NCBI RefSeq assembly: GCF_001558695.1
Contig: NZ_LNTU01000004.1
Coordinates: 1-64,000, forward strand
Source of the DNA: Paramesorhizobium deserti
Lineage (GTDB): Bacteria > Pseudomonadota > Alphaproteobacteria > Rhizobiales > Rhizobiaceae
DNA: 64,000 nt
Direction of reading: 5' to 3'
The notes under the pieces were generated by a model, which was given only the letters and a program-made list of their open reading frames with translations, searched no databases and was not told the origin of the DNA. Positions 7,900 through 17,452 of the stretch are shown here, piece by piece. The stretch's first letter is position 1; the number at the start of each line of letters is the position of its first letter. The position numbers were made by a program, and so were the translations under genes.

Positions 7900-10800
7900 T
7901 GAAGGCTAATATCTCGGCCTGGGCGATCCGCAATCCGCTGCCATCGATTCTACTCTTCGTGATCTTGACCGTGGCAGGTCTCTACAGTTTCTCCCGGTTG
8001 CCGATCACCTATTTCCCGCCGATCATCACCCCGCTCGTCAAGGTCACCATCGAGCAATCTGGCGCGACACCGACCGAGCTTGAGACCGAGGTGACGCGGC
8101 TGGTGGAAAATGCCGTGGCGTCGCTGACCGGCATCGAAAAAATCACTTCGACCATCGGTCAGGGCCGCTCAGTGACCAGTGTCGAGTTCGAATTGGGTGT
8201 CGTCTCGCCGGACCGGGCGGTCGTCGACGTGCGCGATGCGGTGGCAAAAATCCGTTCCGACCTGCCTGCGACGATCGACGAGCCGGTTATCGAGCGGGTC
8301 GAGGAAGAGGCGCGATCCGTCGTGACCTACGCCGTCAGCAGCCCGACCATGACGGTTGCTGATCTCTCCTGGTATGTGGACGATCTGGTTACCCGTACCC
8401 TGCAAGGCCTGCCGGGCGTGGGGCGGATCGAGCGTGTCGGCGGCGTGACCCGGGAGATCCGCATCGAGCTCAACCGCGACCGGTTGCAGGCGCTTTCACT
8501 ATCCGCAAGCGCCATCAACGAAAGCCTGCTCAGAACCCAGATCGAGAATTCCGGCGGGAGAAGCGCACTTGGCGGCCGTGAGCAGGCCCTGACGACCATG
8601 GCGGCCGCCAAGACCGTCTCGGAGCTTGCCGATCAGCGCATCGCGCTTTCCTCCCAAGCGGCCGTGCGGCTGGGGGATCTGGCAAGCGTTCAGGATAGTG
8701 CGGCGGAAGCACGTTCCTTCGCCACGCTCGATGGCGCGGATGTCGTCGGGTTTGCGGTCTATCCCGCCCAGGGCGCAAGCGAGGTATCCGTCGCGGACAG
8801 GGTCTCCAGGGCGCTGGCGGGGCTTGGCGCTCGCGACAAGGATGTGCGCTTCAGTCTCGTGGATGACATTTCCACCTATACATCAGGCAATTTCTCATCG
8901 GCCATGAGCACATTGTTCGAGGGCGCCGCGCTTGCCGTCGTGGTCGTGTTCCTGTTCCTGCGCGACGGGCGGGCGACGATCGTCGCCGCGGTGGCGCTGC
9001 CATTGTCGATCATTCCGACCTTCTTCGTGATCGATCACTTGGGCTTTTCCCTCAATATCCTCAGTCTGCTGGCGATCACGCTGGTGACGGGCATCCTCGT
9101 CGACGATGCCATTGTCGAAATCGAGAATGTCGTCCGCCATCGTGACATGGGCAAAAGCGCATATCGGGCGGCGCTCGACGCTTCCGACGAAATCGGCCTC
9201 GCCGTGATCGCCATCTCCGCCAGCATCATCGCCGTATTCGCGCCTGTCGGCTTCATGAGCGGCGAGGTGGGCCTGTATTTCAGGCAGTTCGGCCTGACGG
9301 TTGCCATCGCCGTCTTCTTTTCGCTGCTGGTGGCGCGGCTGATCACTCCCGTCATGGCCGCCTATTTCATGACCGGAAGCCCGCGGGCCGGGGAGAAAAG
9401 AGGGCGCTTCATCCTGGCCTACGAGCGGTTGCTGCGTATCAGCCTAAACTGGCGGTGGGCGACCGTCGGGCTCGCCGCCGGCTCCTTCGCCCTGGCAATG
9501 CTCGCTTTGTCATCATTACCGACGGCCTTTCTGCCGGAGGAGGATACCGGGCGCCTGACCCTCTCGGTTGAACTGCCGCCCGGCTCCACGCTCGACGAGA
9601 CCCGCGTGGTATCGGATGAAATCGCGGAGCGCATCCGGACGTTCAAGGAGGTCGAGGGCGTATTCGCCCGCGCCGGTACAAGCATCAGCGGGTTGGAAGA
9701 CGTGCGCTATGCGGTCATTCTCATTGACCTATCACACAAGACCGAGCGAGACCGCTCATCCTTTGCAATCGAAGCGGAAATGGAAAAGACCCTCTCGTCT
9801 ATCCCCGACGTGAAGTTGCGGTTCCTCAACGCGCGCGGCGGGCGCGATCTGTCCTTCGCCCTGCTCTCGACCGATGGGGAGGCGGCTCTGGAAGCCGCGA
9901 ACGCCATCGTAGCGGAGCTTTCAGCCGATCGGGCGTTTGTCGATCCGGCACTCGACAATGCCGCCATGCGCCCGGAACTGAGAATGCGGGTTCAGACGGA
10001 CAAGGCTGCAATGCTCGGCGTATCGCCGGCGGCGATCGCCCAGACGATCCGCGTGTCGACCATCGGCGATGTCGACAGCCGCTTGCCCAGCTTTACCGAT
10101 GGCACACGACAGATCCCCATCCGGGTCGTCATCGACCGCAACGCCCGAGACGATCTGCCGACGCTTGAAATGCTGACCGTCCCGTCTGACGATGGCGCCC
10201 ATGTCCCGCTATCCGCCGTGGCTGATATCAGCTTTGACGAGACGATGTCGGCGATAGAGCGGCTTGACCGCGAACGCCGGATCGAGATCGGCGTGGACAT
10301 GGCCGACGGCCTGACATCCGGCCAAGGAATGGAGCGGCTGCTTCAGCTCGATAGCGTCAGGAACCTGCCGGAAGGCGTTGGCCTTCAGGCAACTGGAGAC
10401 TCCGATACGGAAAGCACCGTCTTCGAAAGCTTCGCCGTAGCGATGGGATCGGGCATCATGCTTGTGCTCGTCGTCCTGATCCTGCTGTTCGGCAGCGTGC
10501 TGGCGCCGTGGACGATCCTTGCTTCTCTTCCCCTATCGATTGGCGGGGTTGCCGCGGCCCTGTACTTAAGCGGCAGCGCCATATCACTGCCAGTCGTCAT
10601 CGGCATCCTGATGCTGATGGGCATCGTCACGAAGAATGCCATCATGCTCCTCGATTTTGCAATCGAGCGGGAGGCGCATGGGCATTCGCGGCTCGATGCC
10701 GTCATCGAGGCTTGTTCCGAACGCGTTCGCCCGATCGTCATGACGACCCTCGCCATGGCCGGCGGCATGATCCCGTCTGCCCTCGGTGTGGGTGATGGCG

Positions 10801-10967
10801 GCGAATTCCGCGCGCCCATGGCCATTGCCGTCATCGGCGGGCTTTTGGCATCCACGCTTCTTTCGCTGATCGTCATCCCCTCGCTTCATCTCATCGTTTC
10901 GAGCTTTGGCGATCGGATGGGGCGAATGTTCAGACTGCTCTTCAACGTACAATCGCCAGATTTCTGA
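7896..10967 (+). CDS. RND efflux transporter permease (AcrB/HAE1-type)
   Basis: 1023 residues, full length for the HAE-RND family: twelve membrane helices in two halves, each with a large periplasmic loop. TM4 carries the proton-relay motif GILVDDAIVEIENVVRH, and TM10-11 have GIVTKNAIMLLDFA. The N-terminal IRNPLPSILLFVILTVAGLYSFSRLPITYFP is typical. It works with the adaptor encoded 4 bases upstream to extrude hydrophobic compounds or metals-chelates using the proton gradient. No TolC gene is in the window. The response regulator gene begins 185 bases downstream, so the neighbouring two-component system may control it. Confidence 0.93.
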   Translation: MMKANISAWAIRNPLPSILLFVILTVAGLYSFSRLPITYFPPIITPLVKVTIEQSGATPTELETEVTRLVENAVASLTGIEKITSTIGQGRSVTSVEFELGVVSPDRAVVDVRDAVAKIRSDLPATIDEPVIERVEEEARSVVTYAVSSPTMTVADLSWYVDDLVTRTLQGLPGVGRIERVGGVTREIRIELNRDRLQALSLSASAINESLLRTQIENSGGRSALGGREQALTTMAAAKTVSELADQRIALSSQAAVRLGDLASVQDSAAEARSFATLDGADVVGFAVYPAQGASEVSVADRVSRALAGLGARDKDVRFSLVDDISTYTSGNFSSAMSTLFEGAALAVVVVFLFLRDGRATIVAAVALPLSIIPTFFVIDHLGFSLNILSLLAITLVTGILVDDAIVEIENVVRHRDMGKSAYRAALDASDEIGLAVIAISASIIAVFAPVGFMSGEVGLYFRQFGLTVAIAVFFSLLVARLITPVMAAYFMTGSPRAGEKRGRFILAYERLLRISLNWRWATVGLAAGSFALAMLALSSLPTAFLPEEDTGRLTLSVELPPGSTLDETRVVSDEIAERIRTFKEVEGVFARAGTSISGLEDVRYAVILIDLSHKTERDRSSFAIEAEMEKTLSSIPDVKLRFLNARGGRDLSFALLSTDGEAALEAANAIVAELSADRAFVDPALDNAAMRPELRMRVQTDKAAMLGVSPAAIAQTIRVSTIGDVDSRLPSFTDGTRQIPIRVVIDRNARDDLPTLEMLTVPSDDGAHVPLSAVADISFDETMSAIERLDRERRIEIGVDMADGLTSGQGMERLLQLDSVRNLPEGVGLQATGDSDTESTVFESFAVAMGSGIMLVLVVLILLFGSVLAPWTILASLPLSIGGVAAALYLSGSAISLPVVIGILMLMGIVTKNAIMLLDFAIEREAHGHSRLDAVIEACSERVRPIVMTTLAMAGGMIPSALGVGDGGEFRAPMAIAVIGGLLASTLLSLIVIPSLHLIVSSFGDRMGRMFRLLFNVQSPDF

Positions 10968-11055
10968 AGGAATGGCATTCCGGAACATCGCAACATAACT
11001 TAACAAAGCGAAATATCCGGGCTCTCTTCGGTGTGCATGGGTAATGCGGATTGGG

Positions 11056-11140
11056 CTAGAGCATGATCCCGAAAAGTTGCAGGCTTTTTGGATAAGATCA
11101 GGCGGCGAAAACAAAGGGTTAGAGCGTGATACATCACGCT
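11056..11140. repeat. Rhizobial intergenic mosaic element (RIME-like)
   Basis: The stretch starting GAGCATGATCCCGAAAAG and ending with AGCGTG-N6-CACGCT (11123-11140) resembles the short mosaic repeats dispersed between genes in Rhizobiaceae genomes. It lies between the RND permease and the response regulator. It is recognised from memory of the family and was not searched; only one copy is in the window. Confidence 0.55.
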
Positions 11141-11152
11141 TTGATAGGCTTC

Positions 11153-11875
11153 ATGCAACCGAATACGGAAAATGCTCAAGTTCTGATCGTCGAGGACGAT
11201 TCGGAAATCGCTAATCTGCTTGCCTTGACCATGCAGGATAACGGCATGATCCCGACCGTTGCCGAAGATGGTCGCGTAATGCAATCGCTTCTGCGCAATA
11301 ATTCATACGATCTCATCATCCTCGATGTCATGCTGCCGGGCGAGGACGGCTTGAGCATCTGCAGGAAAATTCGCTCCGAAAACACCATTCCGATCATCCT
11401 GTTGACGGCCCTTGGTGAGGAGGTCGACAGGATTGTCGGACTGGAAGTCGGCGCCGATGATTACGTGGCGAAGCCGTTCAGCCCCCGGGAAGTTGTCGCG
11501 CGTGTACGCAGCCTGTTGCGGAGGGCCTCCTATGGATTGGTCAAGAACACCAGCCCGCGAAAGCTCCGGTTCGATGGCTGGCAACTCGACCCCATGCGCC
11601 GCCAGCTTCACGACCCCAGCAATGCCCGCGTCGCACTGACGACCACGGAATTCGACCTTTTGCTGGCGTTTTGCCGGAATCCGGGCCGCATCATCACCCG
11701 CGAGGAACTTCTCTCATTGACGCATTCGGGCCTTGCCGGTCCGATCGAGCGCAGCATTGACGTCCATATCAGCCGCCTCCGGCAGAAGATCGAGGTCAAC
11801 CCCAAGGAGCCGACGCTGCTGCGAACAGTCAGGCTTGGCGGCTATATGTTCACCGCGACGGTTGAGGAAGCGTGA
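11153..11875 (+). CDS. OmpR-family response regulator
   Basis: 240 residues from the ATG at 11153; a GTG nine codons upstream lies inside an inverted repeat and is less likely. The receiver domain (about 8-122) shows the acidic pocket (VEDD), phosphorylated D58 (IILDVMLPGEDGL), and K in VAKPFSPRE. A winged-helix DNA-binding domain follows (about 145-235, ending RTVRLGGYMF). Its 3' end overlaps the 3' end of the histidine kinase gene on the other strand by 26 bases. This tail-to-tail order is unusual for a cognate pair. Likely targets are the flanking efflux and MipA genes, by context. Confidence 0.92.
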   Translation: MQPNTENAQVLIVEDDSEIANLLALTMQDNGMIPTVAEDGRVMQSLLRNNSYDLIILDVMLPGEDGLSICRKIRSENTIPIILLTALGEEVDRIVGLEVGADDYVAKPFSPREVVARVRSLLRRASYGLVKNTSPRKLRFDGWQLDPMRRQLHDPSNARVALTTTEFDLLLAFCRNPGRIITREELLSLTHSGLAGPIERSIDVHISRLRQKIEVNPKEPTLLRTVRLGGYMFTATVEEA

Positions 11876-13181
11876 GTCTGACGACAAGGCCGCCCTCACG
11901 CCGGTCGAGAAACGCCAGTTCGCCCCCATGGGCCTGCACGATCTCGGCAACGATCGAAAGTCCCAGCCCGAAGCCGGCATTGGCGTCGTTTCGCGCGGCG
12001 TCGATCTTGAAAAAAGGCTCCAGAACGCGCTTTCGGTAGGGTTCGGAAATGCCGGGGCCGTCATCGATGACATCTATGATCATCCCCCCGGGATCGGTGC
12101 GCAACTCCACCACCACCGAATTCGCGAACTTTGTGGCGTTATCGCATAGGTTTGTGACGGCGCGCGTGATCGCGAGCGGCTTACAGTTCGCGATCAGCCT
12201 GTTCGGCCCATGATAGGTCACGTCGAAGCCGACATCGGCGAATTCGCTGCAGATGGTCTGGAGAGTGCTGGCAATGTCCGTCCGCTCAAAACCCTCTTTC
12301 CGGTAATTGTCGCGCAGATAATCGAGGCTTTCGCTCAACAATCGGTCGAGGTGATTGATATCGGACAGCATCGCGTCACGGTTTGTTCCTTCTGGCAGCC
12401 GTTCGGCCTTCAATCTCAACCGCGTCAGCGGCGTGCGCAAATCATGGCTGATACCCCGCAGCATGCGCGTGCGGGATTCCACCATGTTCGCAATCCGCTT
12501 GCGCATGCTGTTCAAGGCCCGCGCCAAAGTGATGATTTCCGTACTGCCGCGTTCTTCGAACACCTCCCCTTCATGCGCGATATCCGCATTCATTGCCGCC
12601 TGGGCCAGCCGGCGCAGCGGCAGCATGATCGCCAGAACGGCAAAAGCGGAGAAAAGCAGAATGAGGATGATGAGCGCGACCAGATAATATGTTACACGCC
12701 TCAGGAAATCGCTGGTCTGAAAAGGATTGGAGGAAATCACCGTGACCAGCATAGACGTATCGTCTACCCGCATCGCAACGACGCGCTTGCCATCCAGAAA
12801 TGTTTTCCAGCCGCCCCAGGGAGGAACCGCACCATCGGGAGGGATCAGTTGCTCTATTGCTCTGCCCCAGAGGCTCTCCCGAGGTGAGGATGTCGTGAAT
12901 TGTTTGCTGAGGGAAAGGGGCAGCAGCATCAAATCCAGCCCCGCTCGTCGGGCGGCACCAAGAATCGTTTCTCTTTCATCCGGTTGCGAGGCCGCCAGAA
13001 GCTCGCTGACCGTCTGGACCTGCTCGGCGACCTGCTCGATATCCTTGCCCCTGTAATCGTAACGGACCAGATGTTCGAGCATCGGAATGGTCAGAAAGAT
13101 AATAATCAACAGCGCAATGACGACGAGAGCGGTGATCTGCCCATGGATCGTCCGCAACCCGAGCGACGCGCGCAATAGCAT
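11850..13181 (-). CDS. Sensor histidine kinase (EnvZ-type)
   Basis: 443 residues from the ATG at 13181, preceded by GGAGGGG; an alternative ATG is 13 codons upstream. Membrane helices at about 12-35 and 155-178 flank a periplasmic domain of about 120 residues. HAMP follows, then HisKA with GISHDLRTPLTRLRLKAERL (His is the phospho-acceptor), then HATPase with NLCDNATKF, DDGPGI and GFGLGLSIV boxes. It should phosphorylate the convergent OmpR-type regulator. The periplasmic domain gives no clue to the signal. It is divergent from the MipA/OmpV gene. Confidence 0.92.
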   Translation of the reverse strand: MLLRASLGLRTIHGQITALVVIALLIIIFLTIPMLEHLVRYDYRGKDIEQVAEQVQTVSELLAASQPDERETILGAARRAGLDLMLLPLSLSKQFTTSSPRESLWGRAIEQLIPPDGAVPPWGGWKTFLDGKRVVAMRVDDTSMLVTVISSNPFQTSDFLRRVTYYLVALIILILLFSAFAVLAIMLPLRRLAQAAMNADIAHEGEVFEERGSTEIITLARALNSMRKRIANMVESRTRMLRGISHDLRTPLTRLRLKAERLPEGTNRDAMLSDINHLDRLLSESLDYLRDNYRKEGFERTDIASTLQTICSEFADVGFDVTYHGPNRLIANCKPLAITRAVTNLCDNATKFANSVVVELRTDPGGMIIDVIDDGPGISEPYRKRVLEPFFKIDAARNDANAGFGLGLSIVAEIVQAHGGELAFLDRREGGLVVRLTLPQPSR

Positions 13182-13430
13182 AACCCCTCCATCCGTTGCT
13201 TTTTTGATGGATCGTAACATGAAGGACGCGCTCCCGGCCCGTAAGGATTGTTAAGTTTTATTGCTGTCCGGCCGCGTGTTCGGCCCGCCGCCGCCGTTAA
13301 TGCCTGATCGTAACAAAGCTTAATATAACGACATGTCCGAAGCGGGGCGCTCGTGAAAAGTAGCGTCTGTCCCCGGTCTCGCTGCTCGGTGAAAATCCGT
13401 GCGGCGCCACCAACCCGCCTTGGAGCCTCC

Positions 13431-14270
13431 ATGTTCTCGACAATTCAAAATGACCGTCGCGTTTCGCCCTGCATATTCGGCCTTGCAATGGGAATCATGG
13501 GAATGACGGACGCTGCGTCGGCCGCCGATCTTTCTCCTCCGGAGCGGGCTTTCGACCAGGAGCGATTCGAGCAGCGGTTCGAGCCAAAGCGGAACTGGAG
13601 CCTGATCCTGGGCGCCGGCGCGATGTACAAACCGGAATATGAGGGAGGTGAGGACTTCAAGGTCAGCCCCATCCCCTTCGTGAAGTTCACCTATGGCGAA
13701 TGGCTCGAAATCGACCCCAAGGGGGTCACCGTCACGGCCCTCAAGCACAACGGTTTTTCGCTTTCCGGCACGGTCGGCTACGAATCAGGGAGAGATGAGG
13801 ACGATGGCGACAGGCTTCGAGGCCTTGGCGATATCGATCTTGCCGCCACGGTCGGGGTCAAGGCGGCCTATGCGTTGGGCCCGGTCGAACTCTCCGCAGC
13901 GGTCGAGCAAACGATCAGCGGCAGTGAAAGCCTTATCGGCACATTCGGTATCGAATATTCGGCGCCTGTAACCGAGAAGCTCATCCTTGGTGCGAAAGCC
14001 GAGGCGATCGTGGCGAATGACAAGCATATGGAGGCCTATTTCGGCGTCAATTCCACGCAGTCCGCAGCCTCCGGGCTGCCCGAGTACAAGCCGAAGGCGG
14101 GCCTCAAACGCGTCAATGTTTCTGCGTCCGCGACATATCTGCTGGATGAACACTGGCTCGTACGTGGCCAGGCAGGTCTCGGCATATTGACAGGAGATGC
14201 TGCCGATAGCCCGATCGTCGAGGAGAAGCTGCAGCCCTCGGTTTCCCTTGGGATCGGCTATAAATTCTGA
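13431..14270 (+). CDS. MipA/OmpV-family outer membrane protein
   Basis: 279 residues from the ATG at 13431, whose product has a signal peptide ending near AASAADL. The mature protein has alternating beta-strands with MipA/OmpV hallmarks: LILGAGAMYKPEYEGGEDFKVSP near the N-terminus, ending in an aromatic residue (LGIGYKF). Family members act as scaffolds for murein hydrolase complexes or as outer-membrane pores, and are often controlled by adjacent two-component systems, as here. The 249-base gap to the kinase gene should hold both divergent promoters. Confidence 0.88.
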   Translation: MFSTIQNDRRVSPCIFGLAMGIMGMTDAASAADLSPPERAFDQERFEQRFEPKRNWSLILGAGAMYKPEYEGGEDFKVSPIPFVKFTYGEWLEIDPKGVTVTALKHNGFSLSGTVGYESGRDEDDGDRLRGLGDIDLAATVGVKAAYALGPVELSAAVEQTISGSESLIGTFGIEYSAPVTEKLILGAKAEAIVANDKHMEAYFGVNSTQSAASGLPEYKPKAGLKRVNVSASATYLLDEHWLVRGQAGLGILTGDAADSPIVEEKLQPSVSLGIGYKF

Positions 14271-14320
14271 CGTTCATTTCCACAGGCCCCAAGCCGGTTA
14301 CCTCCATGAAGGAGATGAAA

Positions 14321-14746
14321 ATGCTGCGCGCCCTGTTCGCCGCCGCGATCGCCGTACTGGCGCCGTTTCCGGCCACCGCCGAAGAAGATCCCCGGCGTGC
14401 CGTCGAAGCCTATTACGCCGCGATTGACAGAAAAGATTATCGCACCGCCTATCAGCTGTGGGATCAGCAGGGCCAGGCGAGCGGCAAGAGCTTCACCACC
14501 TTTCGCGATGGCTTCATGGCCACCGCGCGATCGAGTGTGATCACAGGCTCCCCGACCAACGGCGACGCCGGCATGAGCCAGCAATGGGTGGATGTGCCGG
14601 TTGACGTTCATGCTACTCTCAAGAACGGAGGCGCCCAACACTTTCGCGGTCATTACAGGCTGCATCGTATCGTACCCGGTATTGGCGCGCCCGCTGATGC
14701 CGAGAAGTGGCGTCTTTCCTCCGCCAAACTTGTTCCCGTGCGCTGA
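14321..14746 (+). CDS. Secreted NTF2-like protein of unknown function
   Basis: About 141 residues from the ATG at 14321, chosen because AAGGAG lies 6 bases before it. A signal peptide (LRALFAAAIAVLAPFPATAEE) is followed by a small domain starting AVEAYYAAIDRKDYRTAYQLWD, the usual opening of NTF2/SnoaL-like folds. No catalytic residues can be assigned. It follows the MipA gene by 50 bases on the same strand and may be co-transcribed. Confidence 0.7.
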   Translation: MLRALFAAAIAVLAPFPATAEEDPRRAVEAYYAAIDRKDYRTAYQLWDQQGQASGKSFTTFRDGFMATARSSVITGSPTNGDAGMSQQWVDVPVDVHATLKNGGAQHFRGHYRLHRIVPGIGAPADAEKWRLSSAKLVPVR

Positions 14747-14824
14747 TCGATACATTCTCGACCCTGAGAATCGGCGATGAGAAAATCTTCGCCGGAAATC
14801 CCCCAAGTGCAAGGATCATTCCTG

Positions 14825-15250
14825 ATGACGCTGACACCCGAAGATATCCGCGAGACGCTCGCCATGCAGCCGCACCCGGAGGGTGGGTGGTTTGTGGAAA
14901 CCTTCCGCGACAACGCCGCAGCCGGCGGGCGCGGCCATTCGACGGCGATCTATTTCCTGCTCGAGGCAGGACAGGTCTCCGCCTGGCATCGTGTAAAGGA
15001 TGCAGCCGAGGTCTGGCACTGGTATGGCGGCAGCCCGCTCGAACTGAAGCTCTCCAACGGCGACGCCAGCCGGACGATCCGCCTCGGGCTTGATCTCGGG
15101 AACGGCGAACGCCCGCAGGGCGTGGTACCGGCCGGCTGGTGGCAGACGGCAAAAAGCCTCGGCGCTTGGACGCTGGTCGGTTGCACCGTTGCCCCCGGCT
15201 TCGACTTCACGCAATTCGAGATGGCGGAACCGGGCTTCCTTCCCAGATAA
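14825..15250 (+). CDS. Cupin-superfamily protein (DUF985)
   Basis: About 141 residues from the ATG at 14825 (AAGGA 9 bases before); an in-frame ATG 16 codons upstream lacks a site. It shows the DUF985/cupin_5 pattern: LAMQPHPEGGWFVETFRD, STAIYFLLEAGQVSAWHRVKDAAEVWHWYGGSPLEL and GWWQTAKSLGAWTLVGCTVAPGFDF. It is a single small beta-barrel, likely metal-binding through the conserved histidines. Cellular role unknown for most of the family. It is 78 bases after the NTF2-like gene. Confidence 0.88.
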   Translation: MTLTPEDIRETLAMQPHPEGGWFVETFRDNAAAGGRGHSTAIYFLLEAGQVSAWHRVKDAAEVWHWYGGSPLELKLSNGDASRTIRLGLDLGNGERPQGVVPAGWWQTAKSLGAWTLVGCTVAPGFDFTQFEMAEPGFLPR

Positions 15251-15356
15251 TCCGGCTTTTTCTTCCAGCCGGCTCCACCGTCCGTTCACAGCGTTCCGGT
15301 CCCCTTTGCATATCGAGGAGGAACCGCACGCGGCCGACAATTGCTTACCAACCGCG

Positions 15357-15392
15357 CGATGTCGACAGCGTCGTTAAAGCGCTGTCGCATCG
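15357..15392. terminator. Strong hairpin after the cupin gene
   Basis: CGATG-t-CGACAGCG pairs with CGCTGTCG-CATCG around a 9-base loop, with a single bulged base. It is followed by TCTTCTTG, only moderately T-rich. It lies in the 306-base gap before the oligopeptide operon and may end transcription from the left. The rest of the gap shows no gene. Confidence 0.5.
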
Positions 15393-15556
15393 TCTTCTTG
15401 TTGGTGCCATGCCATGGAATGGCCCTTCTCCTGCCAAGCGGCCTTCAGCCAGATTAGTGTCTTCCGGCTCTAGGCAGGCAAGTGGCAGTGGGCTAAGCTT
15501 CCTCTTCAGAATGGGCCGCAGCGGGGCGGCGAATGCTCGAATGCGGGGCTGTCGGG

Positions 15557-17452
15557 ATGGTGTCAAGCACGGATCTGCTGAGGATCGAAGACCTCGGCAT
15601 TTCGTTTGCGATTATCGGTGGGCCGATCCGGGCAGTCCGGCACGCCAGCCTTCGTGTCCTGCCCGGCAAGGTGACAGCGCTCGTCGGCGAATCCGGTTCC
15701 GGCAAATCGGTGATCAGCCAGGCCGTGATGGGCATCCTGCCCCACACCGCCCATATCACTGGACGCATCCTGTTCTCTGACCCGGAAACACCCGGCGAGA
15801 CCGTGGATATCCTCAAGATGCCCCGGGATGGGCCCCAGATCCGGGCGCTGCGCGGAAGCCGCATCGGCAAGATCTTTCAGGAGCCGATGACCTCGCTTTC
15901 GCCGCTGCACACAATCGGAAACCAGATCGGCGAAGCCATGCAGATCCACACCGACGCGTCGGCGGCGGAGCGAAAGGCGCGCACCGAGGAGATGCTCGGT
16001 CTCGTCGGCTTTGCCAATCCCGCCCGTTCCTATGACATGTATCCCTTCGAGCTTTCAGGCGGCATGCGGCAGCGCGCGATGATCGCCATGGCGCTGATCT
16101 GCCGGCCGGCCCTGCTGATCGCCGACGAACCGACGACAGCGCTCGACGTGACGATCCAGGCGCAGATCCTGAAACTGCTGCGCGATCTCCAGGCCAAGTT
16201 CAATATGGCCATATTGCTGATCACCCACGATCTCGGCGTGGTGGCCAATATCGCGGACGAGGTGGTGGTCATCTATCACGGCGAGATCATGGAGGCCGGG
16301 CCCGTCGAGGCGATCTTCCGCCGGCCGGCCCACCCCTATCTGAAGGGCCTGATGGCCGCGGTCCCGCATTTCGATCTGAAACCCGGCGAACGGCTCGCCG
16401 CAATCCGCGAGGTTCCGGTCAATGTCGAAAGCCTGTTGAGCAAGCGCAAGGTCTCTTCCTCCAGGGATCGGGAAATCCTGCTGTCGGCCAAGAACCTCGA
16501 AAAGACGTTCACCACCCGCAAATCCGACTGGCTGGGCAAGGAGCACAAGACGACCGTCCGCGCCGTGGACGGCGTGAGCTTCGACATCAGGCGCGGCGAA
16601 TGCCTCGGGCTCGTCGGCGAAAGCGGCTGCGGCAAGACGACCGTCAGCAAGATCCTGATGCGCGCGGTCACCGCCGACGGCGGATCGGTCGTCCTCAACA
16701 GCGCGACCGGACCGATCGATGTGCTGGCGGCGGAAGGGGCGGCATTGCGCGAGCTGCGCACCAGGATCCAGATGGTGTTCCAGGATCCGGTATCCTCGCT
16801 CTCGCCCCGCATGACGGTGCAGGATATCCTGAGCGAGCCGTTGGAGATCCACGGGCGCGGCGATGCCCGCTCGCGTCTCGCCAAGGTCAAGGCGTTGATG
16901 CAGGCGATCGGGCTCGATCAGCGCTTCATCCATCGCTATCCCCATAGCTTTTCCGGCGGCCAGCGCCAGCGCATCGGCATCGCGCGGGCGCTGGCGCTAG
17001 GGCCCGATCTCCTGATCTGCGACGAGCCGGTCTCCGCCCTCGACGTTTCGGTCCAGGCGCAGATCCTCAACCTCCTGAAGGACCTGCAGAAGGAGCTGGG
17101 GCTGACCTATCTCTTCATCTCGCACAATCTCGCGGTGGTCGACTATATGGCGGACCGCATCGCCGTCATGTGCCGCGGCCGTATCGTGGAGCTGGCGCCG
17201 CGCGAGATCCTGCTGCGCAAGCCGGTACACCCCTACACCCGGTCGCTGGTGGCGGCGGTGCCGTTTCCCGATCTCGACCGGCCAATGGATTTCAAGACGC
17301 TGAAGCTGACCGGAGCGGCTGATATGAGAGCGTGGGGACCGCAATTCCGCGACGATGGTGAAGCCGATGCGCTGGCGCCGCTCGATCTCGGCGGCGGGCA
17401 CCTGGTGCTCGCTCGCCGCACCGCCGACATCACGGAGTTGCGCCCGTGTTGA
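15557..17452 (+). CDS. Oligopeptide ABC importer, fused double ATPase (YejF/DppDF-like)
   Basis: About 631 residues from the ATG at 15557. Two complete ABC ATPase domains in one chain: first with [23 protein letters not shown] and [12 protein letters not shown]; second with [24 protein letters not shown] and [12 protein letters not shown]. Each is followed by the oligopeptide-type C-terminal extension ([12 protein letters not shown] and [12 protein letters not shown]). It powers uptake by the two permeases encoded downstream. The product overlaps the binding-protein gene by 7 bases. The tandem fusion is normal for the YejF group. Confidence 0.92.
   Translation: MVSSTDLLRIEDLGISFAIIGGPIRAVRHASLRVLPGKVTALVGESGSGKSVISQAVMGILPHTAHITGRILFSDPETPGETVDILKMPRDGPQIRALRGSRIGKIFQEPMTSLSPLHTIGNQIGEAMQIHTDASAAERKARTEEMLGLVGFANPARSYDMYPFELSGGMRQRAMIAMALICRPALLIADEPTTALDVTIQAQILKLLRDLQAKFNMAILLITHDLGVVANIADEVVVIYHGEIMEAGPVEAIFRRPAHPYLKGLMAAVPHFDLKPGERLAAIREVPVNVESLLSKRKVSSSRDREILLSAKNLEKTFTTRKSDWLGKEHKTTVRAVDGVSFDIRRGECLGLVGESGCGKTTVSKILMRAVTADGGSVVLNSATGPIDVLAAEGAALRELRTRIQMVFQDPVSSLSPRMTVQDILSEPLEIHGRGDARSRLAKVKALMQAIGLDQRFIHRYPHSFSGGQRQRIGIARALALGPDLLICDEPVSALDVSVQAQILNLLKDLQKELGLTYLFISHNLAVVDYMADRIAVMCRGRIVELAPREILLRKPVHPYTRSLVAAVPFPDLDRPMDFKTLKLTGAADMRAWGPQFRDDGEADALAPLDLGGGHLVLARRTADITELRPC

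Noticed and set aside
16055-16945. Long minus-strand frame inside the fused ATPase gene
   Set aside because: Shadow of the ATPase coding strand; both ABC domains on the plus strand are complete.
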